Shown here in pieces: positions 38,218 through 44,221 of a stretch of DNA of 44,228 bases (its first letter is position 1; each line of letters begins with the position of its first letter). The DNA comes from a virus. A model generated the notes under the pieces. It was not told the origin of the DNA and did no database searches. It saw nothing but the letters and a program-made list of their open reading frames with translations. The position numbers and the translations under genes are program-made. The stretch is from IMG/VR virus record IMGVR_UViG_3300046715_000089, positions 1 to 44,228 of that record. One strand, 5' to 3'.

Positions 38218-38664
38218 ATGAGCGAACGTGCAGGCCCGCTACCTGAAGGCGCTCTGATCACCGCCGCGCTCAAACGCCGGAGACTCTCGGCGCGTGCGGC
38301 TGCGCCCCAGGCCGGCATCAGCGAGACCCGCTGGCGACAGATCACCAGCGGGTACCAGACCGTCAGTGGTCAGCGCATCCCCGTGCGCGCACCCGCTGAC
38401 ACCCTCGCCCGAATGGCGCAGATCGCCCGGGTGACGCCCGAACAACTCATCGAGGTTGACCGCGCCGACGCAGCCGAAGAGCTACGCAACCTGCCGCCTC
38501 TTGACGAAGAGGCAGCCGAGGGGCCCGAGCCGAGCCTGCGCGAACTGTCCGAGCGGCTCGCCGAGCTCACCAACGAGATCAAGGAAGACCGCGCCCGCGA
38601 GGCGCGGCGGGTGCAGGAGCTGGAGGACGAGGTAAAACGCCTCAGAGAACAGCGTTCCGGATGA
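38218..38664 (+). CDS. XRE-like phage repressor with C-terminal coiled coil
   Basis: 148 residues from the ATG at 38218; upstream open frame lies in the operator region. ITAALKRRRLSARAAAPQAG and ISETRWRQITSGYQ form the helix-turn-helix, PVRAPADTLARMAQIARVTP EQL follows, then a coiled coil (LRELSERLAELTNEIKEDRA, VQELEDEVKRLREQ) that would dimerise. This is a common regulator type in Streptomyces phages and integrative elements. It has no peptidase (LexA-like) domain, so induction by self-cleavage is unlikely; the antirepressor may relieve it. Divergent from the Cro-like gene. Confidence 0.8.
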   Translation: MSERAGPLPEGALITAALKRRRLSARAAAPQAGISETRWRQITSGYQTVSGQRIPVRAPADTLARMAQIARVTPEQLIEVDRADAAEELRNLPPLDEEAAEGPEPSLRELSERLAELTNEIKEDRAREARRVQELEDEVKRLREQRSG

Positions 38665-38670
38665 CCCTGA

Positions 38671-38692
38671 TGTCACAGATTTGCCGGTGACA
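38671..38692. repeat. Inverted repeat after the repressor gene
   Basis: TGTCAC (38671-38676) and GTGACA (38687-38692) with a 10-nt spacer, 7 nt after the repressor stop. Further TGACAC and TGTGAC elements follow to about 38730. It looks like a binding site for a dimeric regulator of the downstream membrane-protein gene. No promoter is obvious. Confidence 0.35.
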
Positions 38693-38746
38693 AAAACGTG
38701 GCCGTTGCGCTCGATGACACGAATGTGACGTTGTGTGCAAGATAGG

Positions 38747-38767
38747 CCTCCCTGCGACGCAGGGAGG
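38747..38767. terminator. Hairpin after the repressor gene
   Basis: CCTCCCTGC (38747-38755) pairs perfectly with GCAGGGAGG (38759-38767), loop GAC. Followed by GTCAAAAAGG. Probably terminates the repressor mRNA in the 181-nt gap; the rest of the gap contains the ribosome site AAGGGAGAAG of the next gene. Confidence 0.7.
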
Positions 38768-38845
38768 GTCAAAAAGGGGCCCACTATCACATCGTGCACC
38801 CCTGTCGGGGGACTGGCCTTGATCGCCTGACAAGGGAGAAGTCAT

Positions 38846-39226
38846 ATGGGGGAAGTTCATCAAACGATCGCCGAGACCGCCGCGAAGTTCGACTTCCGGG
38901 CACGACTGTCACTCGTCGCCATCGCCGCGTTCGGCGCGGTCGGCGCCCTCCTCGTCACCGAAACCGCCTCCCACGTCGACCCCGCATTGGCGGCCTACGT
39001 CGGCGGAGTGGCGCTGTGCGTCTGCGCATGGACGATGGTCATCGGCTGGGGCGCGTCCAGCCACCATGCCGAACTGGCCCGTCTCGCCGCCGACGGTCAC
39101 GAGCGGCTGCATGAGCTGATCGCGGAGCGGCTCACCGAGATCGAGGCCGTCGAACGCCAGAACGGCCAGGCCGTCGTCGTCGCCCTCGACGATCTGCGCG
39201 AGCAGCGCCGAAGGCACGGCGGCTAA
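38846..39226 (+). CDS. Two-TM membrane protein, possibly lysogeny-expressed
   Basis: 126 residues, ATG after AAGGGAGAAG. Two membrane helices (about residues 21-41 SLVAIAAFGAVGALLVT and 49-70 YVGGVALCVCAWTMVIGWG), then a cytoplasmic coiled coil (RLHELIAERLTEIEAVERQN GQAVVVALDDLREQ). It lies between repressor and integrase on the repressor strand, a place where superinfection-exclusion genes are found. That function is inference. The gene ends before a convergent terminator. Confidence 0.7.
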   Translation: MGEVHQTIAETAAKFDFRARLSLVAIAAFGAVGALLVTETASHVDPALAAYVGGVALCVCAWTMVIGWGASSHHAELARLAADGHERLHELIAERLTEIEAVERQNGQAVVVALDDLREQRRRHGG

Positions 39227-39238
39227 CCCCACCGGCCG

Positions 39239-39264
39239 CCGCTCCAGGCCCGCAACTGGAGCGG
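39239..39264. terminator. Convergent terminator between membrane-protein and integrase genes
   Basis: CCGCTCCAG (39239-39247) and CTGGAGCGG (39256-39264), loop GCCCGCAA. It lies in the 40-nt space between the two convergent stops, so it serves both directions. Confidence 0.8.
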
Positions 39265-39266
39265 CC

Positions 39267-40709
39267 CTACAGCGGCACCAGCTCCACCCGGCCGGGATCG
39301 AACCGGCCCCTCAACTTCGTCGGCCGGATGACGATCCGCGCGATATTCGCCGCGCGCAACAGTGCCGACTTGCGGTCCACGTCGATGGACTCCCACCGCT
39401 CCTCCAGGTCATCCATGTCGAGTCCGACCACGGGATCGACCCCAACGAGCCGGGCCAGCGACGCCCGGTTCTCCCCGATACGCGACCGCACCTTACGCAG
39501 CGCCCCGCGCACCTCCGGAATCTCCTCCGGGTCGCCGTCGGCGAGCTGGGCCTCCAGCAGAGAAAGGCGACGCTCATCCTGGTCGATCGTCCGCATCAAC
39601 AGCTTCGTCTCCGCACGCGCACCATCGGCCCGCGCCGCCAGGCCGCGCAGCATCCTCGGGTCCCCGAGCCGCTCGATGACCAAGGCCTTCATGAACCGCT
39701 CCAGGTCGTCGAGGATGACGACACGAGACCCGCACCCGCCCTCGGTCTTGGCCTTGCACACGTACCGGCGCTTGCCGTTCTTGGCCTTACCGACCCCCAT
39801 GGCCATACCGCAGGAGCAGAACACCGAGCCTGTCAGCCAGAACTTGCGGGCCTTCGAGCCGGTCGGCGCGCCGCGGCCGGCCAGCAGGGCCACCAGCTCC
39901 TCGTGCGTGTCCTTCTCCAGGATCGGCGGCCACTGCGCGACGACGCCCTCGACGGCCTTGCGGCGATGCACGACCATCCCGGCAAGGCGCGGACTGGTCA
40001 TCATCTGCCGGAAGGAGGTGATGGACCAGCGGTTGCCCAGGCTCGTCAGCAAGCCCTCGCTGTTCCAGCCGGCCGAGACAGAGCGCATCGACTCCCCCGC
40101 CAGCAGCCGTTCGGCAGCATCGCGGATCGCTGCGGCCTCCCGCTCGTTGATCGTCTCCCCGGTGATCTTCCGGGTCGGGCTGCCGGCATCGTCATAGTGC
40201 CGGTCATAGCCGAACGGCCGCGGTCCGCCGCACGGACGCTTGCCGGCAGCGACCATCTCCTCGGCCTTGAGGCGGAGCCGTTCGCCCTTGCGGCCGGACT
40301 CGAACCGGGCGACGCTGCCCATGATCCGCGCGCGCAGCAGGCCTTCCTCGGTGTTCAGGTCCAGCTCACCACCGACGACCGTCCGCACCGCCGTGCGGTT
40401 GCCGGCGAAGACCTCCACGAGGCGCTCCAGCTCGATCGGGTGCCGGGTGAGCCGGTCGACCGCGTAACAGAGCACGCCGTCGATGCGTCCGGCCTGTACG
40501 TCGGCGAGCATCCGCTCATACTGGGGGCGCTTCTTGGTGCGGTCGTAGGCGGACTTGGAGTTGTCGGGGTAGACGTCGGCGATGCTCCAGCCGATCCGCT
40601 CGGCAAGTTCACGGCAGGCCTTCAACTGCCGGGCGACGCCGAGTCCGGAGCCTTCGCTGTCTCTGCTGATGCGGCAGTAAATGGCCGCGCGCACACCATT
40701 GCCAGTCAT
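39267..40709 (-). CDS. int: Large serine integrase
   Basis: 480 residues from the ATG at 40709; the frame is open upstream but crosses the promoter. Resolvase domain 6-150: AAIYCRISRDSEGSGLGV with catalytic Ser15, then GVLCYAVDRLTRHPIELERL. The Recombinase domain about 175-300 contains PCGGPRPFGYD and EREAAAIRDAAERLLAGES. A zinc-ribbon follows (CSCGMAMGVGK, YVCKAKTEGGC), and then a coiled coil (about 365-445). It cuts and joins attP and attB and needs a separate directionality factor for excision. No ribosome site; a -10-like TATGCT lies 9 nt upstream. Confidence 0.95.
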   Translation of the reverse strand: MTGNGVRAAIYCRISRDSEGSGLGVARQLKACRELAERIGWSIADVYPDNSKSAYDRTKKRPQYERMLADVQAGRIDGVLCYAVDRLTRHPIELERLVEVFAGNRTAVRTVVGGELDLNTEEGLLRARIMGSVARFESGRKGERLRLKAEEMVAAGKRPCGGPRPFGYDRHYDDAGSPTRKITGETINEREAAAIRDAAERLLAGESMRSVSAGWNSEGLLTSLGNRWSITSFRQMMTSPRLAGMVVHRRKAVEGVVAQWPPILEKDTHEELVALLAGRGAPTGSKARKFWLTGSVFCSCGMAMGVGKAKNGKRRYVCKAKTEGGCGSRVVILDDLERFMKALVIERLGDPRMLRGLAARADGARAETKLLMRTIDQDERRLSLLEAQLADGDPEEIPEVRGALRKVRSRIGENRASLARLVGVDPVVGLDMDDLEERWESIDVDRKSALLRAANIARIVIRPTKLRGRFDPGRVELVPL

Positions 40710-40718
40710 AGTGCGTTT

Positions 40719-40745
40719 AGCATAACCTGTCGCTCGACAGACAGG
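40719..40745 (-). promoter_or_regulatory. Integrase promoter with nested inverted repeats (att candidate region)
   Basis: On the - strand TATGCT (40724 to 40719) ends 9 nt before the integrase ATG. Just upstream lies CTGTCG ct CGACAG (40727-40740), overlapping the wider CCTGTC/GACAGG pair (40726-40731 and 40740-40745). For large serine integrases the att site often lies just 5' of int, so the right prophage end may be here. No matching copy was found near the left end. Confidence 0.45.
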
Positions 40746-40768
40746 CCCGATCACACTAAGGACGGTCC

Positions 40769-41101
40769 GTGACATTCCCCGGCATGGAGACTCCGCCCAC
40801 GGCGGTATTTCGCGATCTGAATCGGCAACAATCTGACGGTTTGTCATGTGTTGTCTGCAACGCACCATTTCATGTTCCGCCAGCGATCGAGAGCGTCCCT
40901 GTTGGTGTCGCCGCGGTCGTCGGCGGCCAGGTGTTCGCCTGCAACACCACTGAGTGCGCGGTGGCGATCGGCTACGTGCCCATCAGCGACCAGCTCCCGC
41001 TCAGCACCGACTGCGGTCCCGGCTGCTGCGCACCTGTGCTCGGCGTGCACGACTCCTGCCCTGGCCCGCTGGTGGGCCAGACGGTGGAGAGTGCGCGATG
41101 A
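40769..41101 (+). CDS. Cys-rich small protein
   Basis: 110 residues from GTG, preceded by AAGGACGG; an ATG 15 nt further is an alternative. CVVCNAPFHVPPAIESVPVG, then GGQVFACNTTECAV, and DCGPGCCAPVLGVHDSC at the end: two CxxC sets and a Cys cluster. I recall CVVC…VPVG…VFAC proteins in Streptomyces mobile regions, with unknown function. It starts 59 bp from the integrase start, divergently. Coupled to the next gene by ATGA. Confidence 0.65.
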   Translation: MTFPGMETPPTAVFRDLNRQQSDGLSCVVCNAPFHVPPAIESVPVGVAAVVGGQVFACNTTECAVAIGYVPISDQLPLSTDCGPGCCAPVLGVHDSCPGPLVGQTVESAR

Positions 41102-41259
41102 CACCCCCCTCAGACCAGCAGCTCAGCGACTGCGGGTGTCCTGCCGGTGAGTGCTACCACGGCGACCTGAGCATGGACTACGGCCACATTTACGGTGCCT
41201 GCCGCCTCTGTGGCAACCCCATGTTCGACGGCGGTTGCTACTGCCAGGAGGAGTCGTGA
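41098..41259 (+). CDS. Tiny Cys-rich protein
   Basis: 53 residues, ATG overlapping the previous stop. CGCPAGECYHGDLSMDYGHI, then CRLCGNPMFDGGCYCQEES: eight Cys in 53 residues, likely one or two zinc sites. Function unknown. Coupled at both ends. Confidence 0.6.
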   Translation: MTPPSDQQLSDCGCPAGECYHGDLSMDYGHIYGACRLCGNPMFDGGCYCQEES

Positions 41260-41567
41260 GCGGCCTCGTGTACTACCACCGCGACGACGAGAGCGAGACG
41301 TTCAACGCCGCCGTACGCGACCAGATGCGCCGCGACGGCTACGACGCCCGCATCCGCCGTGCCGAACGGACCCGCCGGGACGCCGCGCTCACCAAGAGGA
41401 CGAGGACCCACCTGCTCGCCTGGATCATCGTCCTGGTTGCTGCCGCGCTCATCATCATCGGCTGGGACCACGAGCGGGGACCGATGAACCTGCCCCGCCC
41501 GGTCGAGACCACCGACGTTACGGCCACGGTGCCGCCACATCCGGCCACGACCGGTAGCCACCCGTAG
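41256..41567 (+). CDS. Single-pass membrane protein with coiled N-terminus
   Basis: 103 residues from a GTG overlapping the previous stop (GTGA). Charged helical front (DDESETFNAAVRDQMRRDGY, RIRRAERTRRDAALTKRTRT), a membrane helix at about 65-83 (LLAWIIVLVAAALIIIGW), then a Thr/Pro-rich tail. Function unknown. Confidence 0.6.
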   Translation: MSGLVYYHRDDESETFNAAVRDQMRRDGYDARIRRAERTRRDAALTKRTRTHLLAWIIVLVAAALIIIGWDHERGPMNLPRPVETTDVTATVPPHPATTGSHP

Positions 41568-41613
41568 CGCTCGGGTTCGCGTCTCAACGAGCACCGACGG
41601 AAGGACTTCCCCC

Positions 41614-41940
41614 ATGCAGCCGAACCCCGTGCCGGGCCAACGCAAGACCGAGGCCGAGCGTGCCGCCATCATGCAGCAACGCCTCCGCGAACTTGCCTTC
41701 TACGGCTACACCATCTCGGCCGTTGACGGCCCGCGCGCCGCCGTCTGGCGCGGTGCTCCGGTCAACCACATCCTGCATCTGCTGTTGTCGGTGTTCACGT
41801 GTGGACTGTGGCTGGCGGTCTGGCTCCTGATCATGATGTTCGGTGGCACCAAGCAGCAGCACATCTACATCGACGAGTACGGCAACCTCATCGGGAACGG
41901 GCTTCCTATCGGCCCTCAGGGCGGTCCTCGGGTGGCCTGA
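41614..41940 (+). CDS. Membrane protein of mobile regions
   Basis: 108 residues, ATG with GGAAGG upstream. Soluble front (MQQRLRELAFYGYTISAVDG), VNHILHLLLSVFTCGLWLAVWLL forms one or two membrane segments (about 52-72), then IYIDEYGNLIG. The CGLWLxVWxx and xDEYGN pattern occurs in small Streptomyces proteins of plasmids and phages. Its 3' end overlaps the GntR gene by 35 bp tail to tail. Confidence 0.65.
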   Translation: MQPNPVPGQRKTEAERAAIMQQRLRELAFYGYTISAVDGPRAAVWRGAPVNHILHLLLSVFTCGLWLAVWLLIMMFGGTKQQHIYIDEYGNLIGNGLPIGPQGGPRVA

Positions 41941-42193
41941 CGTAGCTCCCCTTGCCCTGCACCGTGTACACCAGCCCGCGCGCCCGTAGCTCACGCACGG
42001 CCCTGCGGATCGTGTCCCGGGAGACGGGGTAGAGCTGCGCGAGCTGGGTCTCGGACGGTACCGGGCGGTGCGGGGCGAGTTCACCGCTTAAGATCCGCGC
42101 TTCGAGCCGGTCGGCGATCTGTTGTGAGAGCGGCCGGCCGTGCTCCGGATCAAGATCATCATCGTGCACGGACAGGACACTAGACGCCCGCAC
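41906..42193 (-). CDS. Minimal GntR-family repressor (winged helix only)
   Basis: 95 residues from GTG. PLSQQIADRLEARILSGELA, then SETQLAQLYPVSRDTIRRAV RELRARGLVYTVQGKGSYV: a complete GntR winged helix with no effector domain. Such short GntR proteins, like the longer KorSA of pSAM2, regulate transfer or replication genes in AICEs. No good ribosome site; an inner GTG 24 nt downstream is possible. A palindromic repeat lies 25 nt upstream. Confidence 0.85.
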   Translation of the reverse strand: MRASSVLSVHDDDLDPEHGRPLSQQIADRLEARILSGELAPHRPVPSETQLAQLYPVSRDTIRRAVRELRARGLVYTVQGKGSYVRPPEDRPEGR

Positions 42194-42217
42194 TCATGGC
42201 CGGGCGTGGCCATACGG

Positions 42218-42240
42218 GTGCAGACGAGTGCAGACGTCTG
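42218..42240. promoter_or_regulatory. Operator-like repeats upstream of the GntR gene
   Basis: GTGCAGACG occurs at 42218-42226 and again at 42228-42236, one helical turn apart. The second copy is part of a perfect palindrome CAGACGTCTG (42231-42240). It lies 25-47 nt upstream of the GntR start, a good place for autoregulation. A -35-like TTGACC is seen on the - strand about 30 nt further upstream. The rest of the 42241-42367 gap shows nothing clear. Confidence 0.55.
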
Positions 42241-42367
42241 GACAGCGAGAACGACCACCACGTACGGTCAAACGACGCGACCCGGAGCGCATGCGGGTGC
42301 GCTTCCGGGCCGCGTACACAGCATTACACGAGGCTGAAGTTGACGTAGGATCGTCGTGAGACTGGAC

Positions 42368-42396
42368 GAGGCCCCCGGTGTGATGCCGGGGGCCTC
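42368..42396. terminator. Terminator after the DUF397 gene
   Basis: GAGGCCCCCGG (42368-42378) and CCGGGGGCCTC (42386-42396), 11-bp perfect stem, 7-nt loop. It lies 15 nt after the stop of the DUF397-like gene. No U-tract. Confidence 0.8.
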
Positions 42397-42410
42397 TCCT
42401 TTGCGGTGGG

Positions 42411-42524
42411 CTACTCGCCCTGGTCGCCCTCAACGGCGACGACCTCGACGCAGTTACTGGCGTCACCGCTGTGAGTGCTCTTGTACCAGGGCGCGCCTGA
42501 AAGATCCTTCTCGGGGACGTTCAT
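42411..42524 (-). CDS. Short DUF397-like protein
   Basis: 37 residues, ATG 10 nt after the upstream stop with AAGGAG inside that gene. APWYKSTHSGDASNCVEVVA is the DUF397 N-terminal half (W-KSxxS…NCVEV). The usual second half (VRDSK…W..F) is missing: a stop follows VEGDQGE and the terminator lies directly after. DUF397 proteins pair with DUF5753 regulators and are widely treated as toxin-antitoxin-like partners (Scr1/Scr2 type). This copy is either a natural short form or truncated. Confidence 0.7.
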   Translation of the reverse strand: MNVPEKDLSGAPWYKSTHSGDASNCVEVVAVEGDQGE

Positions 42525-42533
42525 GAGACTGGA

Positions 42534-43382
42534 CTACTCCTTCGTGATGGCGGCGATCCGCTCCAGGGATTCCTCGGGCGGCAGCGCCGCGGATTTCAGG
42601 GCTTCAAAGTCAACCCTAAGCGCACGGACCGTTGTGGTGTCTTCCGCGTACCCCTCACCGATCCGCGTGCCGACATAGGCGACGGCAGGTGCGATCTTCT
42701 CGGGGAAGTCGAGGAGGATGAACGGCCCGTCCAGACCCGCGTGCGTGCCGCGCTCGAACGGCAGGACGCGGATCTCGACGTTCGGCCGGCGTGAGGCGTC
42801 GATGAGAGCGCGCAGCTGCGCGCGCATGACGTCCCGGCCGCCGATCGGGCGACGCAGAACGGCCTCGTCCAGGATCGCGCTCAGCGTGGGCGCGGCAGGA
42901 TCGGTACGGCCGAGCAACGCCTTGCGGGTCATGCGCGCCTGCACACGCCGGTGGACGCCTGCCTCGTCGCCCGGCCAGCCCGCGCGGATCACCTCGCGGG
43001 CGTACTCCTCGGTCTGAAGCAGGCCGGGCACGACCTGCGGACTCCACTCGCAGATGTTGCTCGCATCGTCTTCCTGTGCCACGTAACTCCCTCGGAAGAC
43101 GTCGTTGTAGTCGTTCCACCAGCCGCGGCGGTGCGAGTCCTTGACCAGCGCGATGAGCGCCGCACGCTGGCCACCGTCGCCGTAGAGGTCGAGCATCGCC
43201 GTGACGGCCGCCTCGGTCGGCTTCACCTTGGCCTTTTCGAGCCGCCTGACCCGGAAGCGGTTCCAGTCCGCACCGAGCTGGTCAGCGGCTTCATCCAGCG
43301 TGAGACCGGCCTCCTCGCGGAGCCGTTCGAGTTCGGCGCCGAGCTTGCGGCCTCGCACGGTCGGGCTGTGTGGCTGTGGCAT
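42534..43382 (-). CDS. XRE helix-turn-helix/DUF5753 regulator (Scr1-type)
   Basis: 282 residues. N-terminal HTH (LGAELERLREEAGLTLDEAA, DWNRFRVRRLEKAKVKPTEA), then the DUF5753 domain: LVPGLLQTEEYAREVIRAG in the form VVPGLLQTEEYAREV, RMTRKALLGRTDPA, AILDEAVLRRPIGGRDVMRA QL, and the end FILLDFPEKIAPAVAYVGT. This family is highly amplified in streptomycetes and is mostly paired with DUF397 genes. Function: transcriptional control, antitoxin-like. Upstream lies TGCACTGTGCA, a potential operator. Confidence 0.9.
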   Translation of the reverse strand: MPQPHSPTVRGRKLGAELERLREEAGLTLDEAADQLGADWNRFRVRRLEKAKVKPTEAAVTAMLDLYGDGGQRAALIALVKDSHRRGWWNDYNDVFRGSYVAQEDDASNICEWSPQVVPGLLQTEEYAREVIRAGWPGDEAGVHRRVQARMTRKALLGRTDPAAPTLSAILDEAVLRRPIGGRDVMRAQLRALIDASRRPNVEIRVLPFERGTHAGLDGPFILLDFPEKIAPAVAYVGTRIGEGYAEDTTTVRALRVDFEALKSAALPPEESLERIAAITKE

Positions 43383-43461
43383 TCGATCAGTTTCCCGTCA
43401 TGGCCTGCGGTCAGCAATCGGCAACAGATCGCAGTCTATTTGCGCTAGGGCATTGCCATAG

Positions 43462-43486
43462 TGCACTGTGCAGTAGCAGTATGCAC
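43462..43486. promoter_or_regulatory. Operator-like repeat in the divergent region
   Basis: TGCACTGTGCA (43462-43472) is a palindrome with a single central base, and a further TGCAC half-site lies at 43482-43486. It is placed between the DUF5753 gene (start 43382) and the + strand gene at 43527. The region (43383-43526) is the shared upstream region of both; clear -35/-10 pairs are not seen. Confidence 0.45.
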
Positions 43487-43526
43487 CTAAGTCCAGTCTC
43501 CCGCTCCCCACCCCGGAGTGATCGCA

Positions 43527-43796
43527 ATGAGCAGAAGCTCGGCCGCTGAACCCACCGCCCTCGACGCGCTCCGCAATGAGTGGGGAGAGGGGTGGCACTT
43601 CTTCCGCGCCCGAGCCTCCACCGATGCCCCCGGCGCCGCGCCGACCGGTGACTACATCGCCACCCTGCTGAGTTCCGGGTGGGGCATCCACCGGACCCTC
43701 ATGCACACGACACCAGCCGACATGTACCGGGCCCTGGTCATCCAGAAGGCCGCCGCAGACGCCGGGCGCAGCCTGTACACCCTGGCGACGCTGTGA
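43527..43796 (+). CDS. Small protein next to the DUF5753 regulator
   Basis: 89 residues from the ATG at 43527, 8 nt after CCGGAG; a GTG 9 nt earlier overlaps that ribosome site. ALDALRNEWGEGWHFFRARA, then DYIATLLSSGWGIHRTLMHT TPADMYRALVIQKAAADAGR. I do not recall a named family, but similar short proteins occur beside DUF5753 genes. Function unknown. Coupled to the next gene by GTGA. Confidence 0.65.
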   Translation: MSRSSAAEPTALDALRNEWGEGWHFFRARASTDAPGAAPTGDYIATLLSSGWGIHRTLMHTTPADMYRALVIQKAAADAGRSLYTLATL

Positions 43797-43999
43797 CCGC
43801 GCCCGACAAGCCCGTGATCACGGGCTACGAGGTCGAACCACTCGGCGGCGGCTGGATCGCCCGGCCGATCACCGGCGGACAGGCACTCCTCGGCAACGAC
43901 CAGGACGAGCTGAACGCCGCCCACCATCGCATCCTCTCCGCTGGCCTGTCCCGCCTTCGCGGCTCCAATCCCCCTGACGGCTCCGGGTCGCCCCCCTGA
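43793..43999 (+). CDS. Small hypothetical protein
   Basis: 68 residues, GTG overlapping the previous stop. VTAPDKPVITGYEVEPLGGG, WIARPITGGQALLGNDQDEL, a helix, then a Pro/Gly/Ser tail. No known domain. It ends the short + strand unit before two hairpins. Confidence 0.6.
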   Translation: MTAPDKPVITGYEVEPLGGGWIARPITGGQALLGNDQDELNAAHHRILSAGLSRLRGSNPPDGSGSPP

Positions 44000-44100
44000 C
44001 CGGAGCCGGGGCGTCCGTTCCGCGCGGGAGCGGGCGTCCCTGGCCGCCGGGTCGAGCGCGCATGCCGTCCGCCCGCAGCGCTCCCCGGCGGCCCTTAGAC

Positions 44101-44138
44101 GAGGGCGCGGTCTCTGTGAGGACGGGCGCCGCGCCCTC
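44101..44138. terminator. Hairpin, first of two
   Basis: GAGGGCGCGG (44101-44110) pairs with CCGCGCCCTC (44129-44138). The same hexamer TTAGAC lies just before and, nearly so, after it (44095-44100 and 44140-44144). Probably terminates the + strand unit; the preceding stretch 44000-44100 shows nothing else. Confidence 0.6.
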
Positions 44139-44144
44139 TTAGAC

Positions 44145-44189
44145 CCGGTGGCCCCGGGCTGGAAGATCACAAGACCCCGGGGCCACCGG
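44145..44189. terminator. Hairpin, second of two
   Basis: A perfect 14-bp stem, CCGGTGGCCCCGGG (44145-44158) and its complement at 44176-44189, 17-nt loop. Two strong hairpins in a row isolate the gene that starts at 44222 from upstream transcription, or regulate it if read as a leader. Confidence 0.65.
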
Positions 44190-44221
44190 ACACCATCCGG
44201 CCAGTGGTGAAAGGAGGGGAC

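Noticed and set aside
39903-40772. 289-codon + strand frame opposite the integrase
   Set aside because: Antisense to conserved integrase domains and without a recognisable product.
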